Source: Betaproteobacteria bacterium Ga0077523
GTDB taxonomy: Bacteria; Pseudomonadota; Gammaproteobacteria; Burkholderiales; Ga0077523
Assembly (NCBI GenBank): GCA_001464695.1
Contig: LNDQ01000145.1
Coordinates: 1 to 39,594, forward strand
DNA: 39,594 bases
Direction: 5' to 3'
Shown: positions 8,113 through 17,212 of the stretch, piece after piece
Layout: each line of letters begins with the position of its first letter
Numbering within the stretch: the stretch's first letter is position 1
Position numbers and translations under genes: made by a program
Notes under the pieces: generated by a model
Seen by the model: only the letters and a program-made list of their open reading frames with translations
Databases searched by the model: none
What the model was told of the DNA's origin: nothing

Positions 8113-9026
8113 CGCTTCGACTTGGGCGCTCGCCCCTTCAACATGGCCCGGCCGGCGTAGTCTCTGGCGAAATGCCAGGCGACGCGCCCGCTGCGCGATC
8201 CGCGTGACAACGCCCACTGCAGCGCCTCGCGCTCCATCGTGGCCGCATCGGCGATGGTGACACCCAGCCGCTCGACCCAGTACCGGGCGATGGCGAGGTA
8301 GTGATCCTGGTCGAAGGGATAGAACGACACCCAGAGGCCGAAGCGTTCGGACAGGGAGATCTTTTCCTCGACCGTTTCACCGGGGTGGATCTCGTCGCCG
8401 ACATACTCGGTCTCGAGATTCTCGCGCATGAACTCGGGCATCAGATGGCGCCGGTTCGACGTGGCGTAGATCAGCACGTTCTCGCTGGTGGCGGCGATGG
8501 AGCCGTCGAGCACCGCCTTCAACGCCTTGTACGCGGGCTCGTCGGCTTCGAACGACAAATCGTCGCAAAACAGGATGAAGCGAAACGGCGCTTCGGCGAC
8601 ACGGTCCACCAGATCGGGCAGATCCACCAGATCCTGCTTCTCCATCTCGATGAGTCGCAGGCCCTTTGCGGCGTACTTGCCGAGCACGGCCTTCACCAGC
8701 GACGACTTGCCGGTGCCGCGCGCGCCGGTGAGCAGCACGTTGTTGGCGGGCACGCCTTCGACGAACTGGCGCGTGTTCGCGTCCACCAGTTCCATCTGTG
8801 CTTCGATCCCGCGCAGATCCTTGAGGGCAATGCGATGCGGATGCGCGACCGGGACGATAGCCGCGGACCCGCCGCGCTTGCGCCAGCGGAACGCGATGGT
8901 TTTCGCGAAGTCGGGCATTGCAGCGGGGGTCGGCAGCAGGGTCTCCACGCGGCCCAGCAATGCCTCGACCCGCTCGATCACGCCGTCGAAGCTCGGGGCG
9001 CCGCGCTCACGTCCGGTATTCGGCAT
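8109..9026 (-). CDS. DUF815 family AAA-like ATPase
   Basis: A 305-residue P-loop protein of the DUF815 family. Walker [10 protein letters not shown] starts at residue 101 and a Walker B-like segment ([13 protein letters not shown]) follows. Conserved family stretches include [13 protein letters not shown] and [17 protein letters not shown]. The cellular role is not established. The start at ATG 9026 gives a 20-bp overlap with the end of argJ. The frame is open to 9101 but only inside argJ. Its stop overlaps the Nudix/ThiE start by 4 bp, so the three genes argJ, DUF815 and Nudix/ThiE are probably co-transcribed, an order common in betaproteobacteria. Confidence 0.85.
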   Translation of the reverse strand: MPNTGRERGAPSFDGVIERVEALLGRVETLLPTPAAMPDFAKTIAFRWRKRGGSAAIVPVAHPHRIALKDLRGIEAQMELVDANTRQFVEGVPANNVLLTGARGTGKSSLVKAVLGKYAAKGLRLIEMEKQDLVDLPDLVDRVAEAPFRFILFCDDLSFEADEPAYKALKAVLDGSIAATSENVLIYATSNRRHLMPEFMRENLETEYVGDEIHPGETVEEKISLSERFGLWVSFYPFDQDHYLAIARYWVERLGVTIADAATMEREALQWALSRGSRSGRVAWHFARDYAGRAMLKGRAPKSKR

Positions 9027-10233
9027 TGATCTTGACGTAGTCGTAGGAGTAGTCGCAGGTCCACACGGTCGTGGCGGCTGCGCCGCGTCCGAGATGGACA
9101 CGCACCGTGATCTCCTCGGGCTTCATGACCCGCACACCATCCTCTTCGCGGTAGCTGGCGGCGCGGCCGCCGCGGTCGATGACCTGGACGTCGCCGAGCC
9201 ACAGATTCACGCGCAAGGTGTCGAGATTCGCCACGCCGGCATTGCCGATGGCCATCAGCAATCGGCCGAGATTCGGGTCGGAGGCGAAGAACGCGGTCTT
9301 CACGAGCGGCGAGTTGGCGATGCCGCGGGCAACGCGCAACACCTCGGCCGCGTCCGCTCCGCCTTCCACCTGCACGGTGATGAACTTGGTCGCCCCTTCG
9401 CCATCGCGAGCGATGGCCTGCGCGAGCGGCACGGCGACGCTTTCGACAGCCCCGCGCAGCGCGCGATACGCATCGCCGTCGACTGTGATCTCGGGTGCAC
9501 CGCTCGCGCCGGTGGCGACGAGAATGAAGGAGTCGTTGGTCGAGGTGTCGCCGTCGACCGTCACGCGATTGAAGGAAGCATCCGCCACTTCGCGCACCAG
9601 ACGTCTCAGAAGCTCCGGGGCGACGGCCGCATCCATGGCGACGAAGGCCAGCATGGTCGCCATGTTGGGCTGGAGCATGCCCACGCCCTTGGCGATACCG
9701 GTGACGGTGACCGTCTTGCCGCCGATGGTGACCTGGGTCGAGGCGCCCTTGGGCACCGTGTCCGTCGTCATGATCGCGCTCGCGGCATCGGCCCACTGGC
9801 GCGCACCCAGAGCGGCGAAACATTCCGGCAGTGCGGCTTCGATGCGGTCCACCGGCAGGTGCTCGAGGATCACGCCCGTGGAGAAAGGCAGCACATCGGC
9901 GCGACTGCAACCGAGCAGCTTCGCCGCCGCATCGCACGTGGCAAGCGCGGCGGCGAGACCGCGCTCGCCGGTGCCGCAGTTCGCATTGCCGGCGTTCACC
10001 ACGACACCGCGGATCGTCGATCCTTCAGCCAGGTGCCGGCGACACACCTGCACCGGTGCGGCTGCGAAGCTGTTCTGTGTGAACACACCCGCCACCCGGG
10101 TACCGGGCGCGAAGCGCATCAGCATCAGATCACGGCGCTTCGCCTTGCGGATGCCGGCGTAGGCAAATCCCAGTTCCACGCCGGCGACCGGATGCAGCGA
10201 AGCTGCCTCGGGAGGTGCGAGGTTGACTGCCAT
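9007..10233 (-). CDS. argJ: bifunctional ornithine acetyltransferase / N-acetylglutamate synthase
   Basis: A 408-residue protein of normal length. ArgJ transfers the acetyl group from N-acetylornithine to glutamate in the cyclic arginine pathway, and may also use acetyl-CoA. The autocleavage site is clear: [14 protein letters not shown], with nucleophile Thr193, which splits the precursor into alpha and beta chains. [18 protein letters not shown] and the C-terminal [10 protein letters not shown] tail also match the family. The ATG at 10233 fits the family N-terminus. It lies 174 bp downstream of secA with a palindromic repeat between, and overlaps the DUF815 gene. Confidence 0.96.
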   Translation of the reverse strand: MAVNLAPPEAASLHPVAGVELGFAYAGIRKAKRRDLMLMRFAPGTRVAGVFTQNSFAAAPVQVCRRHLAEGSTIRGVVVNAGNANCGTGERGLAAALATCDAAAKLLGCSRADVLPFSTGVILEHLPVDRIEAALPECFAALGARQWADAASAIMTTDTVPKGASTQVTIGGKTVTVTGIAKGVGMLQPNMATMLAFVAMDAAVAPELLRRLVREVADASFNRVTVDGDTSTNDSFILVATGASGAPEITVDGDAYRALRGAVESVAVPLAQAIARDGEGATKFITVQVEGGADAAEVLRVARGIANSPLVKTAFFASDPNLGRLLMAIGNAGVANLDTLRVNLWLGDVQVIDRGGRAASYREEDGVRVMKPEEITVRVHLGRGAAATTVWTCDYSYDYVKINAEYRT

Positions 10234-10264
10234 GTCAGTGTACTGGCAACAACCCCAAGGCGCT

Positions 10265-10347
10265 CAACGCGGCGGACGCGGAGGAAAGCCAAGACCAGAA
10301 CACGAGGGGTTCGGTTTTCCCCCGCGTCCGCCGCGTCCGCCGCGTTG
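10265..10347. repeat. short palindromic repeat, family A, copy 2
   Basis: Arms CAACGCGGCGGACGCGG (10265-10281) and its exact complement (10331-10347) surround a loop that includes a second pairing of GAGGAAA with TTTTCCCCC. Arms and loop align with copy 1 at 7077-7153 over about 85 bp. It sits between the secA stop and the argJ start, both on the minus strand, so it could terminate the secA transcript. The 9-bp motif CGCGGCGGA recurs inside the arms. Confidence 0.7.
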
Positions 10348-10407
10348 CGAGCTTCTGCTCCACGGCCGGCAACGGACGGGAGCTTGCGAGCTGTTTCATT
10401 CTGGCGA

Positions 10408-13116
10408 TCAGGCGAGCTTGCCGTGGCACTGCTTGTACTTCTTGCCCGATCCGCAGGGACACGGATCGTTCCGGCCGACCTTGCGTGCCGCACGGACCGG
10501 CTGAGCCTTCTGGTCGGCGTTCGCTTCCTCCAGCGCCTCATCCTGATCGGCGTGCTGGTAGCGCACGTTCTCGAGATGCACCGGTTCTTCGGCCTTCTCG
10601 AGTTCCTGCTCGGTACGGACTTGCACGGTCATCAGGATGCGCGTGACTTCGTTGCGCACCGTGGACAGCAGCATCTCGAAGAGCTCGAAGGCTTCGCGCT
10701 TGTACTCCTGTTTCGGGTTCTTCTGCGCGTAGCCGCGCAGGTGAATGCCCTGCCGCAGATGATCGAGCGCGGCCAGGTGCTCGCGCCAGTGCGTGTCCAC
10801 ACTCTGCAGCATGATGGCGCGCTCGTACTGATGCCACGCATCGGGGTCCACGGCGGTCAGCTTGGCTGCGTATTGTTCGTTCGCTGCCTGGATGACACGC
10901 GCTTTCAGCGCGTCAGCGTCGAGCTTGTCGTCTTCAGCGAGCCACTGTCTGGCCGGGGCCTCGAGATTGAGTTCGGCCAGCAACGCCTTCTCGAGCCCCG
11001 GGATGTCCCACTGCTCCTCGACGCTCTCCGGCGGGATGAACTGCGCGACGATATCCTCGATGGTCCGTTCGCGCAGGCCCTGGGTCGCTTCGGATACGTC
11101 GCTGCTTTCGAGCAGCTCGTTGCGCTGGTGATAGATCACGCGCCGCTGGTCGTTGGCGACGTCATCGTACTCGAGCAGTTGCTTGCGGATGTCGAAGTTG
11201 CGGGCTTCCACCTTGCGCTGGGCGTTCTCGATCGCCCGTGTCACCCACGGATGTTCGATCGCTTCGCCCTCGGGCATCTTGAGCCGCTCCATGATCGCGC
11301 TGACGCGGTCGGAAGCGAAGATGCGCAACAGCGGATCTTCCAGCGACAGGTAGAAGCGGCTCGAACCGGGGTCGCCCTGGCGGCCGGACCGCCCGCGCAA
11401 CTGGTTGTCGACGCGCCGCGATTCGTGCCGCTCGGTACCGACGATGTGCAGGCCGCCCGACGCCACGACCTGGTCATGCAGGCCTTGCCAGTGGGCGCGA
11501 ATGTCCGCGACCTTCGCTTGGCGTTGCTCGTCCGACAGCTCGGCGTTGGCCTGGACCTGCGCGATCTCCGGCTCCGGATTGCCGCCCAGCACGATGTCGG
11601 TGCCGCGACCCGCCATGTTGGTGGCGATGGTGACCATCTTCGGCCGGCCGGCCTGCGCCACGATCTCGGCTTCGCGGGCGTGCTGCTTCGCGTTCAGCAC
11701 CTGGTGCGGGAGCTTCGCCTTGTCGAGCATGCCCGAGAGCAGTTCGGAATTCTCGATTGACGTGGTGCCCACCAGCACCGGTTGCCCGCGCTCGTAGCAG
11801 TCCTGGATGTCGTTGATCACTGCCTGATGCTTTTCCTTCGCGGTGCGGAAGACCTGATCCATGCGATCGTCGCGGATCATCGGCCGATGCGTCGGCACGA
11901 TCACGGTCTCGAGGCCGTAGATGTGCTGGAATTCGTAGGCTTCGGTGTCGGCCGTTCCGGTCATCCCCGCGAGCTTCTTGTACATGCGGAAATAGTTCTG
12001 GAACGTGATCGAGGCGAGCGTCTGGTTCTCCTTCTGGATCGAGACGCCTTCCTTCGCCTCCACGGCCTGGTGCAGGCCGTCGGACCAGCGCCGGCCCGAC
12101 ATGAGCCGGCCGGTGAATTCATCGACGATCACGACCTCGCCGTTCTGGACGACGTAGTGCTGGTCGCGGTGATACAAGGCGTGCGCGCGCAAGGCCGCGT
12201 ACACGTGGTGCATCAACTGGATGTTGGTGGCGTCGTACAGGCTGCCGCCCTCGGGGAGCAGGCCCGCGTTGGTGAGCAGCTCCTCGGCCTTTTCGTGGCC
12301 TGCCTCGGTGAGCAGCACCTGGTGCGCCTTTTCGTCCACCGAGAAATCGCCGGGGCCGTCCTCCTCCTTCTGGCGCTCGAGCAGGGGTACGAGCGAATTC
12401 ACCTTCACGTAGAGGTCGGTGTGCTCTTCGGCCTGCCCGGAGATGATGAGCGGCGTGCGCGCCTCGTCGATCAGGATGGAGTCCACTTCGTCGACGATGG
12501 CGAACGCGAGCTTGCGCTGTACCCGCTCGCTGGTCTGATAGACCATGTTGTCGCGCAGGTAGTCGAAGCCGAATTCGTTGTTGGTGCCGTAGGTGATGTC
12601 GGCGGCGTAGGCCTCCTGCTTGAGGCCGTGCTCCATCTGCGACAGATTGACCCCGACGGTCAGGCCCAGGAAACCGTAGATCTTGCCCATCCAGGCAGCG
12701 TCGCGACTCGCCAGGTAGTCGTTCACCGTGACGACGTGCACGCCGGTCCCGGCGAGCGCATTGAGGTAGGCCGGCAATGTCGCCATCAGCGTCTTGCCTT
12801 CACCGGTGCGCATTTCGGCGATCTTGCCCTGGTGCAGCACCATGCCGCCCACGAGCTGGACGTCGAAGTGGCGCATGCCCAGCACGCGTCGGCTCGCTTC
12901 GCGCACCGTGGCGAAAGCCTCGGGCAGAAGCTGGTCGAGAGTATCGCCACGTCCGAGCCGATCCCTGAACTCGCCGGTCTTCGCCTGGAGTTCGGCGTCG
13001 GTCAGATTCTGCAGCGCGGGTTCCAGTGCGTTGACGGCACGGACTGTCTGCGAGTAGCGCTTCAACAGCCGGTCGTTGCGACTGCCGAAGACCTTCTTGA
13101 GCAGGTTGCTGATCAT
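10408..13116 (-). CDS. secA: preprotein translocase motor ATPase SecA
   Basis: A 902-residue SecA, the ATP-driven motor that pushes unfolded preproteins through SecYEG. Walker A is in [11 protein letters not shown] near residue 105. The DEAD-like box [18 protein letters not shown], the [14 protein letters not shown] motif and NMAGRGTDI of the second motor domain are present. The C-terminal zinc tail that binds SecB and phospholipid is complete: C886-P-C888-GSGKKYKQ-C897-H898. The start at ATG 13116 ([20 protein letters not shown]) is typical. A hairpin with a T-run lies 26-69 bp upstream of the start codon, and secA has no obvious SecM-like leader peptide. Confidence 0.98.
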   Translation of the reverse strand: MISNLLKKVFGSRNDRLLKRYSQTVRAVNALEPALQNLTDAELQAKTGEFRDRLGRGDTLDQLLPEAFATVREASRRVLGMRHFDVQLVGGMVLHQGKIAEMRTGEGKTLMATLPAYLNALAGTGVHVVTVNDYLASRDAAWMGKIYGFLGLTVGVNLSQMEHGLKQEAYAADITYGTNNEFGFDYLRDNMVYQTSERVQRKLAFAIVDEVDSILIDEARTPLIISGQAEEHTDLYVKVNSLVPLLERQKEEDGPGDFSVDEKAHQVLLTEAGHEKAEELLTNAGLLPEGGSLYDATNIQLMHHVYAALRAHALYHRDQHYVVQNGEVVIVDEFTGRLMSGRRWSDGLHQAVEAKEGVSIQKENQTLASITFQNYFRMYKKLAGMTGTADTEAYEFQHIYGLETVIVPTHRPMIRDDRMDQVFRTAKEKHQAVINDIQDCYERGQPVLVGTTSIENSELLSGMLDKAKLPHQVLNAKQHAREAEIVAQAGRPKMVTIATNMAGRGTDIVLGGNPEPEIAQVQANAELSDEQRQAKVADIRAHWQGLHDQVVASGGLHIVGTERHESRRVDNQLRGRSGRQGDPGSSRFYLSLEDPLLRIFASDRVSAIMERLKMPEGEAIEHPWVTRAIENAQRKVEARNFDIRKQLLEYDDVANDQRRVIYHQRNELLESSDVSEATQGLRERTIEDIVAQFIPPESVEEQWDIPGLEKALLAELNLEAPARQWLAEDDKLDADALKARVIQAANEQYAAKLTAVDPDAWHQYERAIMLQSVDTHWREHLAALDHLRQGIHLRGYAQKNPKQEYKREAFELFEMLLSTVRNEVTRILMTVQVRTEQELEKAEEPVHLENVRYQHADQDEALEEANADQKAQPVRAARKVGRNDPCPCGSGKKYKQCHGKLA

Positions 13117-13141
13117 GTTGTGCAGGTGTTGGTGCGGCCTT

Positions 13142-13185
13142 CAAAAACGCCGAGGGGTGGAAGCGCCTTGCGCCCCCACCCCTCG
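13142..13185 (-). terminator. intrinsic terminator (or secA leader attenuator)
   Basis: On the minus strand CGAGGGGTGG (13185-13176) pairs perfectly with CCACCCCTCG (13160-13151), with an inner GGCGC/GCGCC pairing, and is followed by GCGTTTTT (13143-13147). It lies 28 bp after the LytM peptidase stop and 26 bp before the secA start, so it ends the peptidase transcript or acts in the secA leader. Confidence 0.75.
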
Positions 13186-13212
13186 TGCCGACTTGTCGAA
13201 CCGCCGCGGCGG

Positions 13213-14127
13213 TTAACCGGGCGGCTGCAGGAACCTCGAGGGATTCTGCGCCACACCTCGCATCCTCACTTCGAAGTGCAGATGCGGTCCGGTGGAGCGC
13301 CCGGTGCTGCCTACTTCGCCGATCTTGCCGCCACGCAGAATCACGTCGCCAACCTTCACCGTCCGCTTCGAAGCATGACCGTAACGCGTGACGAGATCAT
13401 TGCCGTGATCGATCTCGATCATATTACCATATTGAGGGTGAAATTCTGAGGCGACGACCACGCCGCCGGCCGCTGCGCGGATCGGCGTTCCGACCTCGCC
13501 CATGAAGTCGACACCTTCGTGGAAAGCGTTGTAGCCGGTGAACGGGTCGATGCGCCAGCCGAAGTTGGAACTGTAGAGTCCCGACCCCGTCGGCATCGCG
13601 GTGGGCTGGAACTGCTTGCGGGCATGCGCTTCGGTCATGACCGACTCGAGCACGCCGAGCTTGTCGGACCCGTCGTCCACCTGCTTGGCCAGCAGGTCGA
13701 TGCGGCTCTTCAGCTCTTCCACCGAAACTTCGATCGGCGCCGTCGTGACCAGCGCACCGCCCTTGGCACCCGCGTCGAACGTGAAATCCTGCGGCTTCAA
13801 GCCCGCGAGCTTGGAAACGCGCTCACCCATGGTGTTGAGCTTGAAGATCTGGGCCTGCATCTCGCCCAGCTTCGAGGCCATCGTGTTGAGACTTTCGCGC
13901 AGATAGGACTGAGCCTTGCGGCTTTCCTGTGCCTGCGCATCCGCCATGAAGGCGTGCAGCAGCGGGCTGTTGGTCGCCACCGCGTACCTGAGCGACAGGT
14001 AGTTGAGGAGCACGGCGAGCGACACGACCGCGAGCAACCCCAGCATGCCCAGGAAAGCGAGCTGCGGGCGCGTGACCGTATAGCTGCGAGCCTTCTTCAG
14101 CCGTCCGGAAACCAGAATAATGTCCAC
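13213..14127 (-). CDS. M23 (LytM-domain) peptidase
   Basis: A 304-residue membrane-anchored protein. Residues about 20-45 form one transmembrane helix (LAFLGMLGLLAVVSLAVLLN), then a coiled-coil region to about 150, then a C-terminal LytM domain. The domain has the zinc-site motifs H-x3-D (HEGVDFMG) and HLH (GPHLHFEV), plus FGWRIDPFTG and RYGHA. It may cleave peptidoglycan cross-bridges or act as an amidase activator. The ligands look intact, which favours catalysis. GTG 14127 is preferred over GTG 14151 because GGGAGGG lies about 8 bp before it. It is divergent from the DciA-like gene, 33 bp away, and upstream of secA. Confidence 0.9.
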   Translation of the reverse strand: MDIILVSGRLKKARSYTVTRPQLAFLGMLGLLAVVSLAVLLNYLSLRYAVATNSPLLHAFMADAQAQESRKAQSYLRESLNTMASKLGEMQAQIFKLNTMGERVSKLAGLKPQDFTFDAGAKGGALVTTAPIEVSVEELKSRIDLLAKQVDDGSDKLGVLESVMTEAHARKQFQPTAMPTGSGLYSSNFGWRIDPFTGYNAFHEGVDFMGEVGTPIRAAAGGVVVASEFHPQYGNMIEIDHGNDLVTRYGHASKRTVKVGDVILRGGKIGEVGSTGRSTGPHLHFEVRMRGVAQNPSRFLQPPG

Positions 14128-14160
14128 GCTCGAAACCCTCCCGAAGCACACTCTTTGACC

Positions 14161-14607
14161 ATGGCAGCGAAATCGATCGGCGACTGGCTCTCCCGGCAGG
14201 CAGCGCCCGAAGACGTCATCCGCCGTGCCAACCGACTGCTTGCCCTACAGCGACTGTATGCGAATTGTGTTCCCGAACCCTTGGCCCGGTTGAGCGAAGT
14301 GGCCAACCTGAAGGACGGGGAATTGCTCGTCCGGGCAGATAACGGCGCGGCAGCGGCGAAGTTGAAACAGTTGGCGCCGACCATCCTGGACAAGATTAGA
14401 ACTACAAATCCGGATGTTACGAAACTTACTGTGACCGTCCGACCGGCCGGGCAGCCCTCTCCGGGCGCTGGCGCGCAGGCAAAGCGCGCTCGGGTGCCGG
14501 CAGGCGGAGTGCACCACTTTGAGGCATTGAGCGGGTCGCTGCAAGACTCCCCGCTCAAAACGGCCCTGGAGCGCCTGGCGGCGCGGCAGAAAGCCTACCT
14601 CAAATAA
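14161..14607 (+). CDS. DUF721 / DciA-like protein
   Basis: A 148-residue protein with a DUF721 domain (LARLSEVANLKDGELLVRADNGAAA, residues about 40-65, then LKQLAPTIL and LTVTVRP). DciA is the helicase operator that helps load DnaB in bacteria without DnaC, and DUF721 genes beside M23-secA are common in betaproteobacteria. Replication function is inferred from the family, not shown here. The start is ATG 14161, 33 bp from the divergent peptidase start. Its 3' end overlaps by 8 bp the convergent small membrane protein gene. Confidence 0.8.
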   Translation: MAAKSIGDWLSRQAAPEDVIRRANRLLALQRLYANCVPEPLARLSEVANLKDGELLVRADNGAAAAKLKQLAPTILDKIRTTNPDVTKLTVTVRPAGQPSPGAGAQAKRARVPAGGVHHFEALSGSLQDSPLKTALERLAARQKAYLK

Positions 14608-14785
14608 CCAGGATCAGGCGCTCCAGAACGAAGAGCGCCATGGCTACCCCGGCGAGCACAGCGGCAAATTTTGTCACCTGCCAGGCGAACCTCAGCCAGC
14701 GCCGGTCGCCGGTGACGAAGGCCGTGACGATCGAGGCACCGACCGTCAGGAGCACCAGAAACCCGACGATCCGAAGGACGATCAC
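14600..14785 (-). CDS. small two-helix membrane protein, hypothetical
   Basis: A 61-residue protein that is mostly two hydrophobic helices (residues 3-24 and 41-59) joined by a charged loop, GDRRWLRFAWQVTK. It resembles small uncharacterised proteins often found next to lpxC in betaproteobacteria, and no function is known to me. It reads in the same direction as lpxC, starting 49 bp after the lpxC stop, so the two are probably co-transcribed. It ends 8 bp inside the convergent DUF721 gene. Confidence 0.7.
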   Translation of the reverse strand: MIVLRIVGFLVLLTVGASIVTAFVTGDRRWLRFAWQVTKFAAVLAGVAMALFVLERLILVI

Positions 14786-14834
14786 GCTCGATATCTCCTC
14801 CCGGCGCGGGCGCCGAAAGACGGCCGGCTGTCAG

Positions 14835-15749
14835 TCAGGCAGTCTGGAACTGAAGCTTCAGGAACGCCGGGGCCGCCGCGTCGTCCTCGGCGAAAGTCGC
14901 GTACTCCCAGGCCGTCGCGTCCTCGAGCAGGCGCCGCAGCACCGCGTTGTTGAGCGCGTGGCCCGACTTGAAGGCGCGGAACCCGCCGATCAACGGGTGC
15001 CCGAGGAGGTACAGGTCGCCGACGGCGTCCAGAACCTTGTGCTTCACGAACTCGTCCTCGTAGCGCAGGCCGTCGCTGTTCAGCACGCGGTATTCGTCCA
15101 TGACGATCGCGTTCTCCAGGCTGCCGCCGAGCGCCAGGCCCTGGGCCCGCATGCTCTCGACCTCGTGCATAAAACCGAAGGTGCGGGCGCGGCTGATCTC
15201 ACGCACGTAGGACGTCTCGGCAAAGTCCACCGTGACGTGATTGCCGGAGTCGTCGAAGGCCGGATGCTTGAAGTCGATGGAAAAATCCAGGCGGAACCCG
15301 TTGTACGGCTCGAGCTTCGCCCACTTGTCGCCGTGGCGCGCTTCGATCGACTTCAGGACGCGGATGAATTTCTTGGCTGCGTTCTGCTCTTCGATCCCGG
15401 CCGATTGCAGCAGAAACACGAAGGGTCCGGCGCTGCCGTCCATGATCGGCACTTCCGCCGCCGTGAGATCGACATACACGTTGTCGATGCCAAGCCCGGC
15501 GAGCGCCGACATGAGGTGCTCCACGGTCGACACTCGCACCCCATCCTTCTCGAGGCACGATGACAAACGCGTATCGCCGACCGCGTAGGGCGAAGCAGGA
15601 ATGTCCGCCGCGCCCTGCACGTCGACGCGACGGAAGATGACGCCGGTGTCGGGCGGCGCCGGTCGCAGCGTGAGGGCCACCTTCTCGCCGGTATGCAGGC
15701 CGACGCCGGTGGCGCGCACGACATTCTTCAGGGTGCGTTGTTTGATCAT
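14835..15749 (-). CDS. lpxC: UDP-3-O-acyl-N-acetylglucosamine deacetylase
   Basis: A 304-residue zinc amidase that catalyses the committed step of lipid A synthesis. The zinc ligands H78 ([10 protein letters not shown]), H237 and D241 (HKVLDAVGD) and the catalytic-base His264 (KSGHALNN) sit at nearly the same positions as in E. coli LpxC. The N-terminus [11 protein letters not shown] is the family start. The gene is at the distal end of the dcw cluster, 223 bp from ftsZ, and has a candidate promoter of its own. Confidence 0.97.
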   Translation of the reverse strand: MIKQRTLKNVVRATGVGLHTGEKVALTLRPAPPDTGVIFRRVDVQGAADIPASPYAVGDTRLSSCLEKDGVRVSTVEHLMSALAGLGIDNVYVDLTAAEVPIMDGSAGPFVFLLQSAGIEEQNAAKKFIRVLKSIEARHGDKWAKLEPYNGFRLDFSIDFKHPAFDDSGNHVTVDFAETSYVREISRARTFGFMHEVESMRAQGLALGGSLENAIVMDEYRVLNSDGLRYEDEFVKHKVLDAVGDLYLLGHPLIGGFRAFKSGHALNNAVLRRLLEDATAWEYATFAEDDAAAPAFLKLQFQTA

Positions 15750-15776
15750 CGAAGCTCGGGCTGCCGGGGCGGGTGG

Positions 15777-15804
15777 ATTATGCAGCGCAGCAAGTCCTTG
15801 AAAA
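15777..15804 (-). promoter_or_regulatory. candidate lpxC promoter
   Basis: On the minus strand TTTTCA (15804-15799) and CATAAT (15782-15777) are 16 bp apart, matching the consensus boxes at 4/6 and 5/6. The start would be near 15770, about 20 bp before the lpxC ATG. The segment from 15783 to 15850 is more AT-rich than its surroundings. The assignment is by eye only. Confidence 0.35.
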
Positions 15805-15912
15805 GCTTACCACGCCAACAATATCAACGGCCAGAGCGGCGCAACATTTACGTGTCGCAGCATGACGACGGTTGCGCCGGTGGACTCTCATTCTTCGTCA
15901 GTTTCCAGTCAC

Positions 15913-15970
15913 AAGCCCTCGCCGGGCCCCTTGGGGGGAAAGGCCGCAAGACCCGTCGGGGGGAGCGTCA
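15913..15970. repeat. intergenic repeat, family B, copy 1
   Basis: The stretch AGCCCTCGCCGGGCC followed by CTTGGGGGGAAAGGCCGC and CCCGTCGGGGGGAGCGTCA ends 2 bp before the ftsZ stop. The same blocks occur at 36284-36382, where about 19 bp (36325-36343) are inserted between the first and second blocks. It lies downstream of ftsZ and may contribute to 3' end formation. Confidence 0.7.
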
Positions 15971-15972
15971 CC

Positions 15973-17139
15973 TTAGTCGGCCTGCTTGCGCAGAAAGGCC
16001 GGGATGTCGAGCATTTCCACGCCCGACTGCTTCATGGCCTCGATGGTGGCGTCGCGATTGCGCCGGCGAATCACCGCCGGAGCGTCGAGAGCCGCATAGT
16101 CGGGCTCCAGCGTCGGCATCACGAGCGGCGACGGATCGGTGCCCGTCTTCACCACCTGCAACGGCTTCTGCTGCTGCCGGTTGACCGGGCTGCCGAGACC
16201 GGTCGCGACCATGGTGACGCGCAGGTTGTCGCCCAGCGCCTCGTCGATGACGGTGCCGACGATGACCGTCGCGTCGTCGGCCGTGAACCCCTTGATGGTG
16301 TTCATGACCTCGTGCACTTCCTTCATCTTGAGGCTCATGGATGCGGTGATGTTCACCAGCACGCCACGGGCGCCCGCGAGGTTGACGTCCTCGAGCAGCG
16401 GGCTCGCCACGGCCTGCTCCGCCGCCTCCGTCGCCCGATGCGGACCCGATGCGAGGGACGAGCCCATCATCGCCATGCCCATCTCCGACATGACCGTGCG
16501 CACGTCCGCGAAGTCGACGTTCACGAGGCCGGGGCACTTGATGACTTCGGCGATGCCGGCGACCGCGCCGTGCAGCACGCCGTTGGCCGCCTTGAAGGCG
16601 TCGAGCATCGAGATGTCCTCGCCCAGCACCGCCATCAGCTTGTCGTTCGGAATCACGATCAGCGAGTCGACGTGGCGCGACAGTTCCTCGAGCCCGTTCT
16701 GCGCGATCTTGAGACGCTTGCCTTCGAAGGCGAACGGCTTGGTGACCACCGCCACGGTGAGGATGCCCAGTTCGCGCGCCACTTCCGCGACGATCGGGGC
16801 CGCCCCGGTGCCGGTGCCGCCGCCCATGCCCGCGGTGAGGAACAGCATGTCGGCACCCTCGATCAACTCGATGATGCGCTCGCGATCCTCCATCGCCGAC
16901 TGCCGACCCACGTCGGGGTTGGCACCGGCCCCCAGGCCCTTGGTCACCCCGGTCCCGAGCTGCAGCAGGTGCTGCGCGCGGTTGCGCTTCAACGCCTGCG
17001 CATCGGTGTTCATGCAGATGAACTCGACGCCTTCGACGCCGCGCTCGAGCATGTGGTCCACGGCGTTGCCGCCGCAGCCGCCCACACCCACCACCTTGAT
17101 CACCGCTTCCTGGGGTTGCGTATCCATGATTTCGAACAT
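15973..17139 (-). CDS. ftsZ: cell division GTPase FtsZ
   Basis: A 388-residue tubulin homologue that forms the Z ring. The tubulin signature GGGTGTG is at residues 106-112, after [12 protein letters not shown] near residue 17 and MNTDAQAL near 43. The T7-loop residues [11 protein letters not shown] are present. The conserved C-terminal peptide [12 protein letters not shown] (377-388), which binds FtsA and ZapD-type partners, is intact after a variable linker. ATG 17139 is preceded by GGAG at a suitable distance. It is the last division gene of the dcw run, 73 bp after ftsA. Confidence 0.98.
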   Translation of the reverse strand: MFEIMDTQPQEAVIKVVGVGGCGGNAVDHMLERGVEGVEFICMNTDAQALKRNRAQHLLQLGTGVTKGLGAGANPDVGRQSAMEDRERIIELIEGADMLFLTAGMGGGTGTGAAPIVAEVARELGILTVAVVTKPFAFEGKRLKIAQNGLEELSRHVDSLIVIPNDKLMAVLGEDISMLDAFKAANGVLHGAVAGIAEVIKCPGLVNVDFADVRTVMSEMGMAMMGSSLASGPHRATEAAEQAVASPLLEDVNLAGARGVLVNITASMSLKMKEVHEVMNTIKGFTADDATVIVGTVIDEALGDNLRVTMVATGLGSPVNRQQQKPLQVVKTGTDPSPLVMPTLEPDYAALDAPAVIRRRNRDATIEAMKQSGVEMLDIPAFLRKQAD

Positions 17140-17212
17140 TGTGTTGTCTCCTCTGGCCTGGAAAGAAAATCCGAACTACCTCGTACCCTGATCTACCCGT
17201 CGTTCATCCAAC

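Noticed and set aside
8488..11760. A 1090-codon plus-strand open frame
   Set aside because: It is a shadow of DUF815, argJ and secA on the opposite strand. Composition is Arg/Ala/Ser-rich, as expected of antisense GC-rich frames.
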